From Nostoc sp. NMS8 (GTDB lineage: Bacteria; Cyanobacteriota; Cyanobacteriia; Cyanobacteriales; Nostocaceae), in NCBI RefSeq assembly GCF_017115045.1, contig NZ_JABXKK010000064.1:1-57710 (forward strand): 57,710 nucleotides of DNA, given 5' to 3'. This document shows, piece after piece, positions 19,353-27,375 of the stretch (within the stretch, counting starts at the first letter, position 1; the number at the start of each line of letters is the position of its first letter). The notes under the pieces were generated by a model, which was not told where the DNA came from, made no database searches, and saw only the letters and a list, made by a program, of their open reading frames with translations. The translations under genes were made by a program, and so were the position numbers.

Positions 19353-21326
19353 CTAGGAACAAGTAAACTCTGATTTCATTAATGGCAGCATTACAGTAAA
19401 CTTAGTGCCTACACCAACTTCACTTTCTACAGAAACTTGACCATGATGTAAATCTACAAGAGTTTTAAGAATCGATAATCCTAGTCCAGTACCAGGTATA
19501 TGATCGATGTTACTACCACGGTAAAATGGCTCAAATATTCGTTGTTGATCTACTACTGAAATACCAATACCCTTATCTTGTACTTTGAAAATTAATTTTT
19601 CATTTTCGCAAGATACTTCAAAATCAATTCCAATATTTGGGCGAGAATACTTAATAGCATTATCAAGCAAATTCTTCAAAATAGGCTCTAACAATTTTTT
19701 ATCTGTATAGGCTGTTAGAGAGTTATCTTGAGTTACAAAATTGATTGGGTTTTGGCTAACACTCATCTGCATTTGTGCAACTAAATTCTGACAAAACTGA
19801 ACTAACTCAAGCGGTTTTGGCTCAAAGTTTAATTTTGCTGCTTCTGCCTTAGAGAAGAACAAAATATCATCCAACATCAGGCTTAGTTGTTCGGTAGCTT
19901 TTTGAATGTGATCTAGTAATGGTTGGATTTTCTTCTGTGTACGTTTGTCTACTTCTTCTTTTAATAAACTATTAGAAAATGAAACAATATTCAACGGAGT
20001 TCGGAATTGATGGCAAACCATAGAAAGAAAACGCGCTCTAAGTTCGCTAAGTTGTTTGGCTTGTTCTAAAGCTTGGTTAAGACCTAATTCTGCATATTTG
20101 TAATCGGTAATATCGATGCCTGCAATCATTTCTACTGGTTTTCCACCAAAATCCAGTCCTCCATCAAGTTTGGCAACCGCACAGGCTAGCCAGCGCTCTG
20201 TACCGTTTTTCGTCAAAATATTCATCTCCTGGTATTCAAAGTTAGCTGCTTGATTCGGCTTACGTACCTGCCTGCGTTTTTTGCTCTTAATCAGTCGGTG
20301 AATATCAAAACCTGTTAGCAGTTCCTCTTTTGTGTAGCCAGTGAGTTGCTCTACTGCCGGATTTATATAGCAAAGCCGCGTGCCTTGAATCAGAAAAGTG
20401 CTGGTATGTATTGTTTCTGCTAAAGTCCGAAATCTAGTTGCATTTAATCGTAATGCTTCTTCAGTCTGTTTGGATTCAGTAATATCCCAAATACTCCACA
20501 CTCTCCCAATAATTTTGCCCTCAAGCAACTGAGGTTTAGAGTAGTGTGCAAAAACTCTCCCATCTTTTAACTCTAGAATGTCGTAGCTCTCAAAATCAGA
20601 CTGGCTAGACACTTCCCAAATCAGGCGACTAAAAGCTTGTGGATCTTTAAGTTGGTTCTCAAAAAATGCTTTGCATCGAGGACATTTCTTAGATAATATT
20701 AATGACTCTGGGATCTGCCACATATCCACAAATTTCTGATTCAAGCTCAGAATATCTCCCTCAAAGTTAACTGCAACAACACCAATGGCAGTAGATTCGA
20801 GAGTAGAACGAAGCAAAGAAAGAGATGTTTCTAGTTCTACTTCTTTTGCCTTGAATTGAGAAAATTCCTGTTGTAAATTGTCTTTGGTATCCCTTAATTC
20901 ATCAGTCCAGTTCTGTACACTCAATTCTACTATTTCATCAGTTTTTTCACGGGCAAAGACACAGCTAAATTCCATATATTGGTGTTTGACATGGTTCATA
21001 GATATTTCTACAAGAAATATCCGACTTCCTTTTGTCTGATAGCGAGATTTAAAGGTAAAGGAACTCCGTGAGCTAATATCTGACCAATTGTGTAGAGAAA
21101 AGTCTATATCTATATCATGTAGCCTCATGGAAAGTAATTCCTCACGGGAATACTCAGTCATCAGACAAGTGGCATCGTTGACGTAAAGAAATTGCGCGTT
21201 TGCTCCTAAACAAAAGGCAGCATCTACAGCGTGATTTATCAGGAAATGAGCAAACTTCATCTCTATTTCTGGTTGTAGTGCCCATTGATTGTTTGATATA
21301 GCTAGTGTATATTCGCCAGAATTCAT
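19353..21326 (-). CDS. PAS-domain sensor histidine kinase of the scytonemin locus
   Basis: A ~657-residue kinase. Three or four PAS-like regions come first, including AAFCLGANAQFLYVNDATCL at the N-terminus, a middle one with IGVVAVNFEGDILSLNQKF, and TFLIQGTRLCYINPAVEQLT. The HisKA box is FLSMVCHQFRTPLNIVS (His near residue 438) and the HATPase has LLDNAIKYSRP, VQDKGIGI and PGTGLGLSIL. There is no transmembrane segment, so sensing is probably cytoplasmic. The ATG at 21326 is preceded by AGGGGAAGTAGGA; a TTG eight codons upstream is less likely. With the adjacent AraC-type regulator it forms a two-component system next to scyA, and a role in UV induction is inferred from position and from published work on the N. 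punctiforme locus. Confidence 0.9.
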   Translation of the reverse strand: MNSGEYTLAISNNQWALQPEIEMKFAHFLINHAVDAAFCLGANAQFLYVNDATCLMTEYSREELLSMRLHDIDIDFSLHNWSDISSRSSFTFKSRYQTKGSRIFLVEISMNHVKHQYMEFSCVFAREKTDEIVELSVQNWTDELRDTKDNLQQEFSQFKAKEVELETSLSLLRSTLESTAIGVVAVNFEGDILSLNQKFVDMWQIPESLILSKKCPRCKAFFENQLKDPQAFSRLIWEVSSQSDFESYDILELKDGRVFAHYSKPQLLEGKIIGRVWSIWDITESKQTEEALRLNATRFRTLAETIHTSTFLIQGTRLCYINPAVEQLTGYTKEELLTGFDIHRLIKSKKRRQVRKPNQAANFEYQEMNILTKNGTERWLACAVAKLDGGLDFGGKPVEMIAGIDITDYKYAELGLNQALEQAKQLSELRARFLSMVCHQFRTPLNIVSFSNSLLKEEVDKRTQKKIQPLLDHIQKATEQLSLMLDDILFFSKAEAAKLNFEPKPLELVQFCQNLVAQMQMSVSQNPINFVTQDNSLTAYTDKKLLEPILKNLLDNAIKYSRPNIGIDFEVSCENEKLIFKVQDKGIGISVVDQQRIFEPFYRGSNIDHIPGTGLGLSILKTLVDLHHGQVSVESEVGVGTKFTVMLPLMKSEFTCS

Positions 21327-21738
21327 ATTCCTACTTCCCCTAGTAATCAATCAGCACCATAGGCATTGATGAGTTAACAGTCATAAATTACTAAAATATT
21401 TGGTGCATTCTTTGGCTGTTAAAAAATCAAATTAGCTAGTAAATTAACAAATGTTACCAATTAGCTTAACAAAACTTATCATACAGTAAAACGTAAATTA
21501 TTGAACCAAATTTTCTCAAAAAAATCTAAATGTTTAAAAAATTGCCTATCGATTTAAAGAGCTTTTGATAGCAGCACAAAATTTAGACAAATCCAATTCA
21601 GATTAGTCAATAAACCTTATTAGATAAGAGTTAATAACTGTTATCTAAGTAAGTCGAAAAAACATTTTAAATTTCAATTAGCCCTGCACCAAAACTAACT
21701 GAATGGTTCACCAACCTAAAATTGCTGGGTTTCGACTG

Positions 21739-21780
21739 GGAAAAGTTAAAGGATAAAAATCTTTATCCTTTAACTTTTCC
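21739..21780. repeat. Perfect 19-bp inverted repeat with 4-nt loop
   Basis: GGAAAAGTTAAAGGATAAA at 21739-21757 is exactly complementary to 21762-21780, with the loop AATC. No T tract follows on the plus strand, so it does not look like a simple terminator. Confidence 0.8.
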
Positions 21781-21803
21781 TTCGCCAAGGACTTTAGCGA
21801 ACT

Positions 21804-21929
21804 ACTAGTACACTGTGGCAGAAGTTGGCCTACCTTTAACCAGTTGCTTAAGTAGAGACAATTCATAGATTGCGCCTATCTGTCTGGTTAATTAAGATGG
21901 TAGTTGCATTTACGCCATGCTGTACTAGT
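21804..21929. mobile_element. Small inverted-repeat element with ACTAGTACA ends
   Basis: The left end ACTAGTACACTGTGGC and the complement of the right end, ACTAGTACAGCATGGC, are imperfect inverted repeats about 126 bases apart. I recall such ends as common in Nostoc genomes. No coding capacity is seen. Confidence 0.5.
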
Positions 21930-22116
21930 GTAGAGTCGTTTGATTTTCAACATAAACGTGATGTGCAATGCTAGACCTGGCTTAAATGAACAAATTTCAC
22001 TCATTTTTGCTTAATTTATCTTAACTTACTCTCTGATGTATCTAACTATATAAGAATATGATTAAACATCTGTCCTAAGAAGTACAATAATACCGAAATT
22101 ATACGAATCTGCTTAT

Positions 22117-22162
22117 GTATAACTTCGTGTTTGTTTTATCATAAACAAACACGAAGTTATAC
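22117..22162. repeat. Perfect 20-bp inverted repeat upstream of scyA
   Basis: The arm GTATAACTTCGTGTTTGTTT (22117-22136) is matched without error by 22143-22162, with the 6-base loop TATCAT. It lies about 900 bases upstream of scyA. There is no T tract downstream. Confidence 0.85.
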
Positions 22163-22167
22163 TAAGT

Positions 22168-22188
22168 ACATAGAATTTAATTCTATGT
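22168..22188. repeat. 21-base palindrome
   Basis: ACATAGAATT and AATTCTATGT flank a single central T. It starts five bases after the preceding 20-bp inverted repeat. It is followed by CAAAAAAATA. It could be an operator or a second stem. Confidence 0.7.
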
Positions 22189-22380
22189 CAAAAAAATATA
22201 TTTTATCAAGTAATTACGTAGTCAACGCTTAGTCATCTCTCAAAAGAAATATAAAAAATTAATAAATGATGTCTTTTTCGTTACAAATAATTGACCTAAA
22301 GAGTTTTTGGTGACAATATAAAGACCGCTAAATCGGCTCATGCTTTAATTCGGATAAAAACTTGTATAAGTTCTAAAACA

Positions 22381-22422
22381 AAAGAATTGACAACTAGATC
22401 AAAAGATTTTCTATTGCAAATT
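22381..22422. promoter_or_regulatory. Scytonemin-locus repeated motif, copy 1
   Basis: A 42-base segment (core GAATTGACA, then ATCAAAAGATTTT, then TATTGCAAATT) that matches copy 2 at 38 of 42 positions by hand alignment. It lies 678 bases upstream of the scyA ATG. It is a candidate regulator-binding site. Confidence 0.6.
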
Positions 22423-22499
22423 TGGCAATGTACCGCTTTCTGCGTTCTCAAAATATCATCTTTCAGAGTGACTAAGTTGCAAATGTCATAATCACGACC

Positions 22500-22547
22500 A
22501 AAGCGAAAGAATTGACACCCAAATCAAAAGATTTTTTATTGCAAATT
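22500..22547. promoter_or_regulatory. Scytonemin-locus repeated motif, copy 2
   Basis: Starts with AAAGCGAAAGAATTGACACC and continues with ATCAAAAGATTTT and TATTGCAAATT. It lies exactly 125 bases after copy 1, and is the best representative of the motif. Confidence 0.6.
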
Positions 22548-22770
22548 AGGTTTTCATCATAGCGATCATCACAAACTAAGAACCTCCCCAGGCGTTTCAG
22601 TAAATAGTAGGCGTAGCCCGCCGCAGGCATCGGTGTTATTAAAGTTATCTATATTAAGTTTTGCAAAGATTCTGAGACGTGTTTGAGTTCAGGTTAGTTG
22701 CTACTTTATACACCTTTACATCATTTAGTTTTTCCCCGCTAATTTAGTTAAGTACTGTAGTCATCACCAT

Positions 22771-22818
22771 AGAAGCGAAAAATTTGACACCTACATCGAA
22801 AGATTTTTGATTGCACAA
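22771..22818. promoter_or_regulatory. Scytonemin-locus repeated motif, copy 3
   Basis: Starts AGAAGCGAAAAATTTGACAC and continues with ATCGAAAGATTTTTGATTGC. It matches copy 2 at 33 of 42 core positions. It is the copy nearest to scyA, about 240 bases from its ATG. Confidence 0.6.
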
Positions 22819-23058
22819 CGGTCTTGGTCTACTTTATTCTGATCACAAGAAGCACAGATCCAACTGTTGTATACTTTTGGTAAAAATTTTTTGGTACTGC
22901 GCTCACGAGCATCAATCAGCAGCGATCAACCATTTCTACTATTGCCCAAGCTAGGTCATAGCTGTAGTAAACAACAGAGTTGTTTGTATTAAATATTTGT
23001 CGCGCTGCGATTGTAAATTAAAAGCCTTTGTGTAACTTTCTGTAATTACGTGAAACCA

Positions 23059-24939
23059 ATGAGTCAAAACTATACTGGTTCAAACTCTCCTCCCATCACC
23101 ACTGAGCCATACAAGGAACTTTCAGAGAACAGATATGTAGAATCTGTGTCTGACTCCCGCAAGGTTGATGAATCGGAGAATAATGGGGGAATTCAGCCTT
23201 TTTTAAACGATCAAACAACCCCAACGCTCTCAGTTGCCGATGCGATCGCTCAAATGTTGGAAAATTTGGGAGTAAGCTACGCTTTTGGTGTCGCAGGTGG
23301 TGCAATGGCCAGCCTTTGGGGTGCGCTATCCAATAGCACTATAGAGGTGTTGAACTTCCGCCATGAAGCTGGAGCCGCATTTGCAGCTACCGAAGCTTAC
23401 TTTGCTAATAATCGCCCCACTGTAGTTTTTACCACAGCAGGGCCGGGGATCACCAACGCCATCACCGGATTATTTGCGGCTCGTGGTGAAGGTGCTAAGG
23501 TAATTTTACTATCAGCTTGCACCTCAGCACCGCAGCGTGGACGTTGGGCAATTCAAGAAACCAGCACTTATACCTTGCCAAGTGGAGGGATTTTTACCTC
23601 AGGAGCGCTGTTCAACTATGCAACCACTATTGAATCTGCGGCTCAACTACCACAGATTTTTCGTAAACTTGCATTAGCGATGGCGCAACCAGGCGGATTT
23701 GTTGCCCATTTGAGCATTCCCACAGCTGTGCAAACAAGTTTAGTTGAGGATATAGCCTTACCCCAACTAGATGTTTCTCCGTTTCCAATGACTGCTTCTA
23801 AAGAAGCGATCGCTAAATCTGTAGAGTTATTATCATCTGGCCCCTTTGCTATCTGGGTTGGTTTCGGTGCGCGTGATGCAGCAGCCGAAATCCGCCAACT
23901 CGCTGAAAAAACCGGAGCAGCCGTCATCTGTTCACCACGTGGTAAAGGTATCTTCCCTGAAGATCATCCCCAATTTGTGGGAGTCACAGGTTTAGGCGGT
24001 CACACTTCCGTCTTAACTTATATGGAAGAACAACCTCCACTACGTACACTCGTATTAGGAACTCGCCTTGGTGAACCGACCTCCTTTTGGAGTTCGGCGC
24101 TAGTTCCAAAAGGAGGTTTTGTCCATGTCGATATTGATCCAGAAGTACCAGGAGTAGCCTATCCCCACATTGAAACTTTCGGAGTTCGCTCTGACATCAA
24201 AGCTTTTGTGAAAGAGTTGTTGCAGCAATTACCAGATGCTCCTCATTCCACAATGTCCTTACCTCGTCCAGAACATAAAGCAATTGAACCTGCACCAGAC
24301 GTAGATTATCCAGTGCGGCCAGAAGTATTGATGGCAGCAATTCAAAAGATCGTTGTTGAGGGTAGCAATGCGGTAGTCATGGCAGAGTGCGGTAACTCCT
24401 TTACTTGGTCAACTCATCTACTGCAATTTGCCGAAGCCAATCGTTACCGAGTCAGCACCGGAGTCGGCGCAATGGGTCACGCTGTTACTGGAGTGTTGGG
24501 TGCAGCGCTGGCGAACAATAGCAAAGCTGTAAGTATTGTTGGCGATGGGGCAATGCTAATGAATAACGAAATCAGCACAGCCGTGAAATACAAAATTCCT
24601 GCAATCTGGATTGTACTCAACGATGCGCGTTACAACATGTGCCATCAAGGGATGAAAATCTTGGGATTAAAAGGTGCAGATGCAACACTTCCACCCACAA
24701 ACTTCGCCATGATTGCTCGTGGAATGGGAGCAGAAGCGATCGTAGTCGTCAGAGAGTCGGATATTGAACCAGCATTAGAACAAGCGATCGCATCAAATGT
24801 TCCCTTTCTGATCGATGTCGTGATTGACGCCGATCGACCAGCACCCTCTGGTGGACGTAATAAGAGTTTGGCTGCACAAGGAGTCAAATCAAGTTCGGCT
24901 AAAAATCCAGCCAAGCAAGTTTCATTTCCAATGATTTGA
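23059..24939 (+). CDS. scyA: Scytonemin biosynthesis ThDP-dependent enzyme ScyA
   Basis: A ~626-residue acetolactate-synthase-like enzyme. In the published pathway it couples indole-3-pyruvate to p-hydroxyphenylpyruvate, giving the beta-ketoacid precursor of the scytonemin monomer. The ThDP-binding N-terminal domain has the activating glutamate in NFRHEAGAAFAATEAY (~residue 103) and the AGPGITNAITG segment. The C-terminal ThDP motif starts at VGDGAMLMNNE (~495) and ends with IWIVLND. An extra ~60-residue polar N-terminal extension precedes the first domain. The ATG at 23059 is preferred (MSQNYTGSN); a GTG three codons upstream (23050) is in frame. It is the first gene of the operon. Identification rests on homology, and on the scyB-scyC order that follows. 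Confidence 0.95.
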   Translation: MSQNYTGSNSPPITTEPYKELSENRYVESVSDSRKVDESENNGGIQPFLNDQTTPTLSVADAIAQMLENLGVSYAFGVAGGAMASLWGALSNSTIEVLNFRHEAGAAFAATEAYFANNRPTVVFTTAGPGITNAITGLFAARGEGAKVILLSACTSAPQRGRWAIQETSTYTLPSGGIFTSGALFNYATTIESAAQLPQIFRKLALAMAQPGGFVAHLSIPTAVQTSLVEDIALPQLDVSPFPMTASKEAIAKSVELLSSGPFAIWVGFGARDAAAEIRQLAEKTGAAVICSPRGKGIFPEDHPQFVGVTGLGGHTSVLTYMEEQPPLRTLVLGTRLGEPTSFWSSALVPKGGFVHVDIDPEVPGVAYPHIETFGVRSDIKAFVKELLQQLPDAPHSTMSLPRPEHKAIEPAPDVDYPVRPEVLMAAIQKIVVEGSNAVVMAECGNSFTWSTHLLQFAEANRYRVSTGVGAMGHAVTGVLGAALANNSKAVSIVGDGAMLMNNEISTAVKYKIPAIWIVLNDARYNMCHQGMKILGLKGADATLPPTNFAMIARGMGAEAIVVVRESDIEPALEQAIASNVPFLIDVVIDADRPAPSGGRNKSLAAQGVKSSSAKNPAKQVSFPMI

Positions 24940-25048
24940 CTTTAAAAGCTTGCAATCTCATTCAATTTTTATAGACATTAAAACACTCCAAGAAAGCGGA
25001 ATTTACAACGCTGTTTGGATTCGTCTATTCAGCAAAGGATGAATTTAG

Positions 25049-25216
25049 ATGATGACAAAAACTTTATTCCAGCCAAAAACCATACCCAGGAAACTGGAAT
25101 TTCAAATTTTCGATTTTTTGAACACCAAGTTTTTTCTAACTTCATCCTATCTTAATCTTCGGGAGTGTTTTTATGTCTATATCTTTACATTTTGTAATGG
25201 TCATTACTTTCTCTAA
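25049..25216 (+). CDS. Possible 55-codon small ORF in the scyA-scyB spacer
   Basis: An ATG-ATG start at 25049 is preceded by AAAGGA (25034-25039), and the frame stays open for 55 codons to a TAA at 25214. The predicted peptide is basic at the start and aromatic-rich at the end (VYIFTFCNGHYFL). I recognise no family. It sits in an otherwise empty ~300-base gap between two co-transcribed genes, so it could be a leader peptide, a small protein, or chance. Confidence 0.2.
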   Translation: MMTKTLFQPKTIPRKLEFQIFDFLNTKFFLTSSYLNLRECFYVYIFTFCNGHYFL

Positions 25217-25245
25217 CCAAGTCCAAACAATATCGAGAGGTGAAA

Positions 25246-26307
25246 ATGCTGCTATTTGAAACTGTTAGAGAAATGGGTCACGAACAAGTTCTCTTTTGTC
25301 ATGGTAAAAATCCTGAAATTAAGGCAATTATTGCCATCCATGATACGACCTTGGGCCCAGCAATGGGAGCTACGAGACTCATGCCTTATGTCAATGAAGA
25401 AGCTGCTTTAAAAGATGCACTTCGTCTAAGTCGGGGTATGACATATAAAGCTGCCTGTGCAAATATTCCGGCTGGTGGCGGTAAAGCAGTCATTATCGCT
25501 AATCCTGAAAATAAAACAGATGAGCTATTGAGAGCTTACGGACGTTTTGTTGATAGCTTGAATGGGCGTTTTATTACCGGACAAGATGTTAATATTACCC
25601 CTGACGATGTGCGGACAATTAGTCAAGAAACTCAATATGTTGTTGGAGTATCAGAAAAATCTGGTGGGCCTGCTCCCATAACATCACTAGGAGTTTTTCT
25701 AGGAATTAAAGCTGCTGTAGAATCTCGTTGGCAGAGCAAAAGACTTGATGGCATGAAAGTTGCAGTTCAAGGCTTAGGAAATGTCGGTAAAAATCTCTGT
25801 CGGCATTTACATGAGCATGATGTCCAACTTTTTGTTAGCGATGTAGATCCAACAAAAGCGGAAGAGATAAAACGACTTTTTGGGGCAACCGTTGTTGAAC
25901 CAAGCGAAATTTACGCTCTTGACGTAGATATTTTTTCTCCTTGCGCCTTAGGAGGAATTCTTAATAGTCATACAATTCCTTTTCTGCAAGCTTCGATTAT
26001 TGCTGGTGCAGCTAATAATCAATTGGATAATGAGCAACTACATAGTCAAATGCTTGCCAAAAAAGGGATTCTTTACAGTCCTGATTATGTAATTAATGCT
26101 GGAGGGCTAATTAATGTTTACAACGAAATGATTGGTTATGACGAACAAAAAGCTTTCAAACAAGTGCATAACATTTATGACACATTATTAGCAATTTTTG
26201 ATATTGCTAAAGCCCAGGGAGTTACTACTAACGATGCTGCTAGACGATTAGCAGAAGACAGAATCAACAATAGTAAGCAGAACAAAACTCAAGCGATCGC
26301 CGCTTAA
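25246..26307 (+). CDS. scyB: Tryptophan dehydrogenase ScyB (Glu/Leu/Phe/Val dehydrogenase family)
   Basis: A ~353-residue NAD-dependent amino acid dehydrogenase of the leucine dehydrogenase type. In scytonemin synthesis ScyB deaminates tryptophan to indole-3-pyruvate, the substrate of ScyA. The substrate domain has LGPAMGATRLMPY, SRGMTYKAACANIPAGGGKA with the two catalytic lysines (the second near residue 80), and GQDVNITPDD. The Rossmann domain starts at VAVQGLGNVGKNL (~175), and ALGGILNS and INAGGLINVYNE follow. The ATG at 25246 is five bases after GAGAGG; a GTG two codons upstream (25240) is part of that ribosome-binding site. It is second in the operon. The length and motifs are complete. 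Confidence 0.95.
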   Translation: MLLFETVREMGHEQVLFCHGKNPEIKAIIAIHDTTLGPAMGATRLMPYVNEEAALKDALRLSRGMTYKAACANIPAGGGKAVIIANPENKTDELLRAYGRFVDSLNGRFITGQDVNITPDDVRTISQETQYVVGVSEKSGGPAPITSLGVFLGIKAAVESRWQSKRLDGMKVAVQGLGNVGKNLCRHLHEHDVQLFVSDVDPTKAEEIKRLFGATVVEPSEIYALDVDIFSPCALGGILNSHTIPFLQASIIAGAANNQLDNEQLHSQMLAKKGILYSPDYVINAGGLINVYNEMIGYDEQKAFKQVHNIYDTLLAIFDIAKAQGVTTNDAARRLAEDRINNSKQNKTQAIAA

Positions 26308-26332
26308 TTGTTATTATCTTCAGGAGTAAAAA

Positions 26333-27301
26333 GTGGAAAGAAATACTTTTGCAACATCAGCTTATATTGCTACTTCACCAGAAAACGCTTTTGACTACCT
26401 TTGTAGTTTAAAGAATTTAGATGAATGGACGCTTTACAGCCGGATGAAAGAGCAAATTGATGAAGATACCTGGCTCGGAACTGCATCCGGTTATCACAAA
26501 AATCTTTATTATCATGTTAAAAAATTAGAAAATCCGCTTTTCTATGGTATTGAGTGGCATTGTGGATTAGAGTATCAGAAATATTTTCAGGTTTACCCTG
26601 TTTTGCTGTTTCCTACAGACTACATCGAGCCGGGAACAGATGAAAAAGGTGTGTACTTTCATTGGTTGAGCTTTGTCGATCCCAAACGGCAGACTCAGAT
26701 GATTATGCAGGGAATTCATACAGTACACACTTCCGAATGTCGTTCTCTCAAAGGTAATTTGGAACGCAAGGCTGGTCTGACCGCAGCAGCTAAAGGGAGC
26801 CACTTTATCGATACTGACACTATCTATGTTGACGCTCCAATTGAAATTGGCATTGAATACTTAAAAGATTTACAAAATATAGATGAATGGGCGCATTTAC
26901 TGCGACCAAATGGCGAGATAGGTGTTGAATCAGGGGAATTCAAAGATGAATATGACCAGAAGGTAAAAGTTTCTGTACGGCTGCATAGCTTGAGTAAATA
27001 CTACTTACTTGAACAAGAACACTTTTATCCAGACTACGAATATTATCAGCGTTCTGTAGCGTTACTTATCCCAACTGCCTATGCTTTTGCAGATCAAGAA
27101 GCTTCTGGTTTTATTCTGCATCGAATCACATTCTGGAAAACAGATGGAACTGTTACCCACGGCAAACTTCAAATTGAAGACTTTGGCGCTGAGAGCATGA
27201 ATATCAAACGTTTACTCGAAGCCAAAGCTGGCAACCTCAAATCATTTGATCGGGGAATGAGCTATCTACCAAAAATTCAAGAATCATTAGTTACTAACTA
27301 A
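26333..27301 (+). CDS. scyC: Scytonemin cyclase ScyC
   Basis: A 322-residue protein identified by position and by match to ScyC, which cyclises and decarboxylates the ScyA product to the tricyclic ketone. The start is a GTG at 26333 with CAGGAG six bases before it; no ATG lies near. The two halves look like a duplication of one SRPBCC/START-like domain. TSAYIATSPENAFDYLCSLK with LDEW in the first half lines up with TDTIYVDAPIEIGIEYLKDL and IDEW near residue 160 in the second. There is no signal peptide, so it acts in the cytoplasm. It follows scyB after 25 bases. Confidence 0.93.
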   Translation: MERNTFATSAYIATSPENAFDYLCSLKNLDEWTLYSRMKEQIDEDTWLGTASGYHKNLYYHVKKLENPLFYGIEWHCGLEYQKYFQVYPVLLFPTDYIEPGTDEKGVYFHWLSFVDPKRQTQMIMQGIHTVHTSECRSLKGNLERKAGLTAAAKGSHFIDTDTIYVDAPIEIGIEYLKDLQNIDEWAHLLRPNGEIGVESGEFKDEYDQKVKVSVRLHSLSKYYLLEQEHFYPDYEYYQRSVALLIPTAYAFADQEASGFILHRITFWKTDGTVTHGKLQIEDFGAESMNIKRLLEAKAGNLKSFDRGMSYLPKIQESLVTN

Positions 27302-27375
27302 AACCTCAGCGTTCCTCTGCGCTTCCCTCAGCGTCCCTCTGCGTTTAAAATTCCTACCTCAATTCTCTGCAACAC

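Larger units (their letters stand above)
21327..23058. promoter_or_regulatory. 1.7 kb non-coding control region between the two-component genes and scyA
   Basis: An AT-rich region with no supported gene. In order it holds a solo repeat end (near 21645), a 19-bp perfect hairpin (21739-21780), a small inverted-repeat element (21804-21929), a 20-bp perfect hairpin (22117-22162), a second palindrome (22168-22188) and three copies of a ~42 bp motif (22381, 22506, 22777). A weaker fourth motif copy may lie near 22283. It must contain the promoters for both the kinase gene and the scytonemin operon. Confidence 0.7.
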
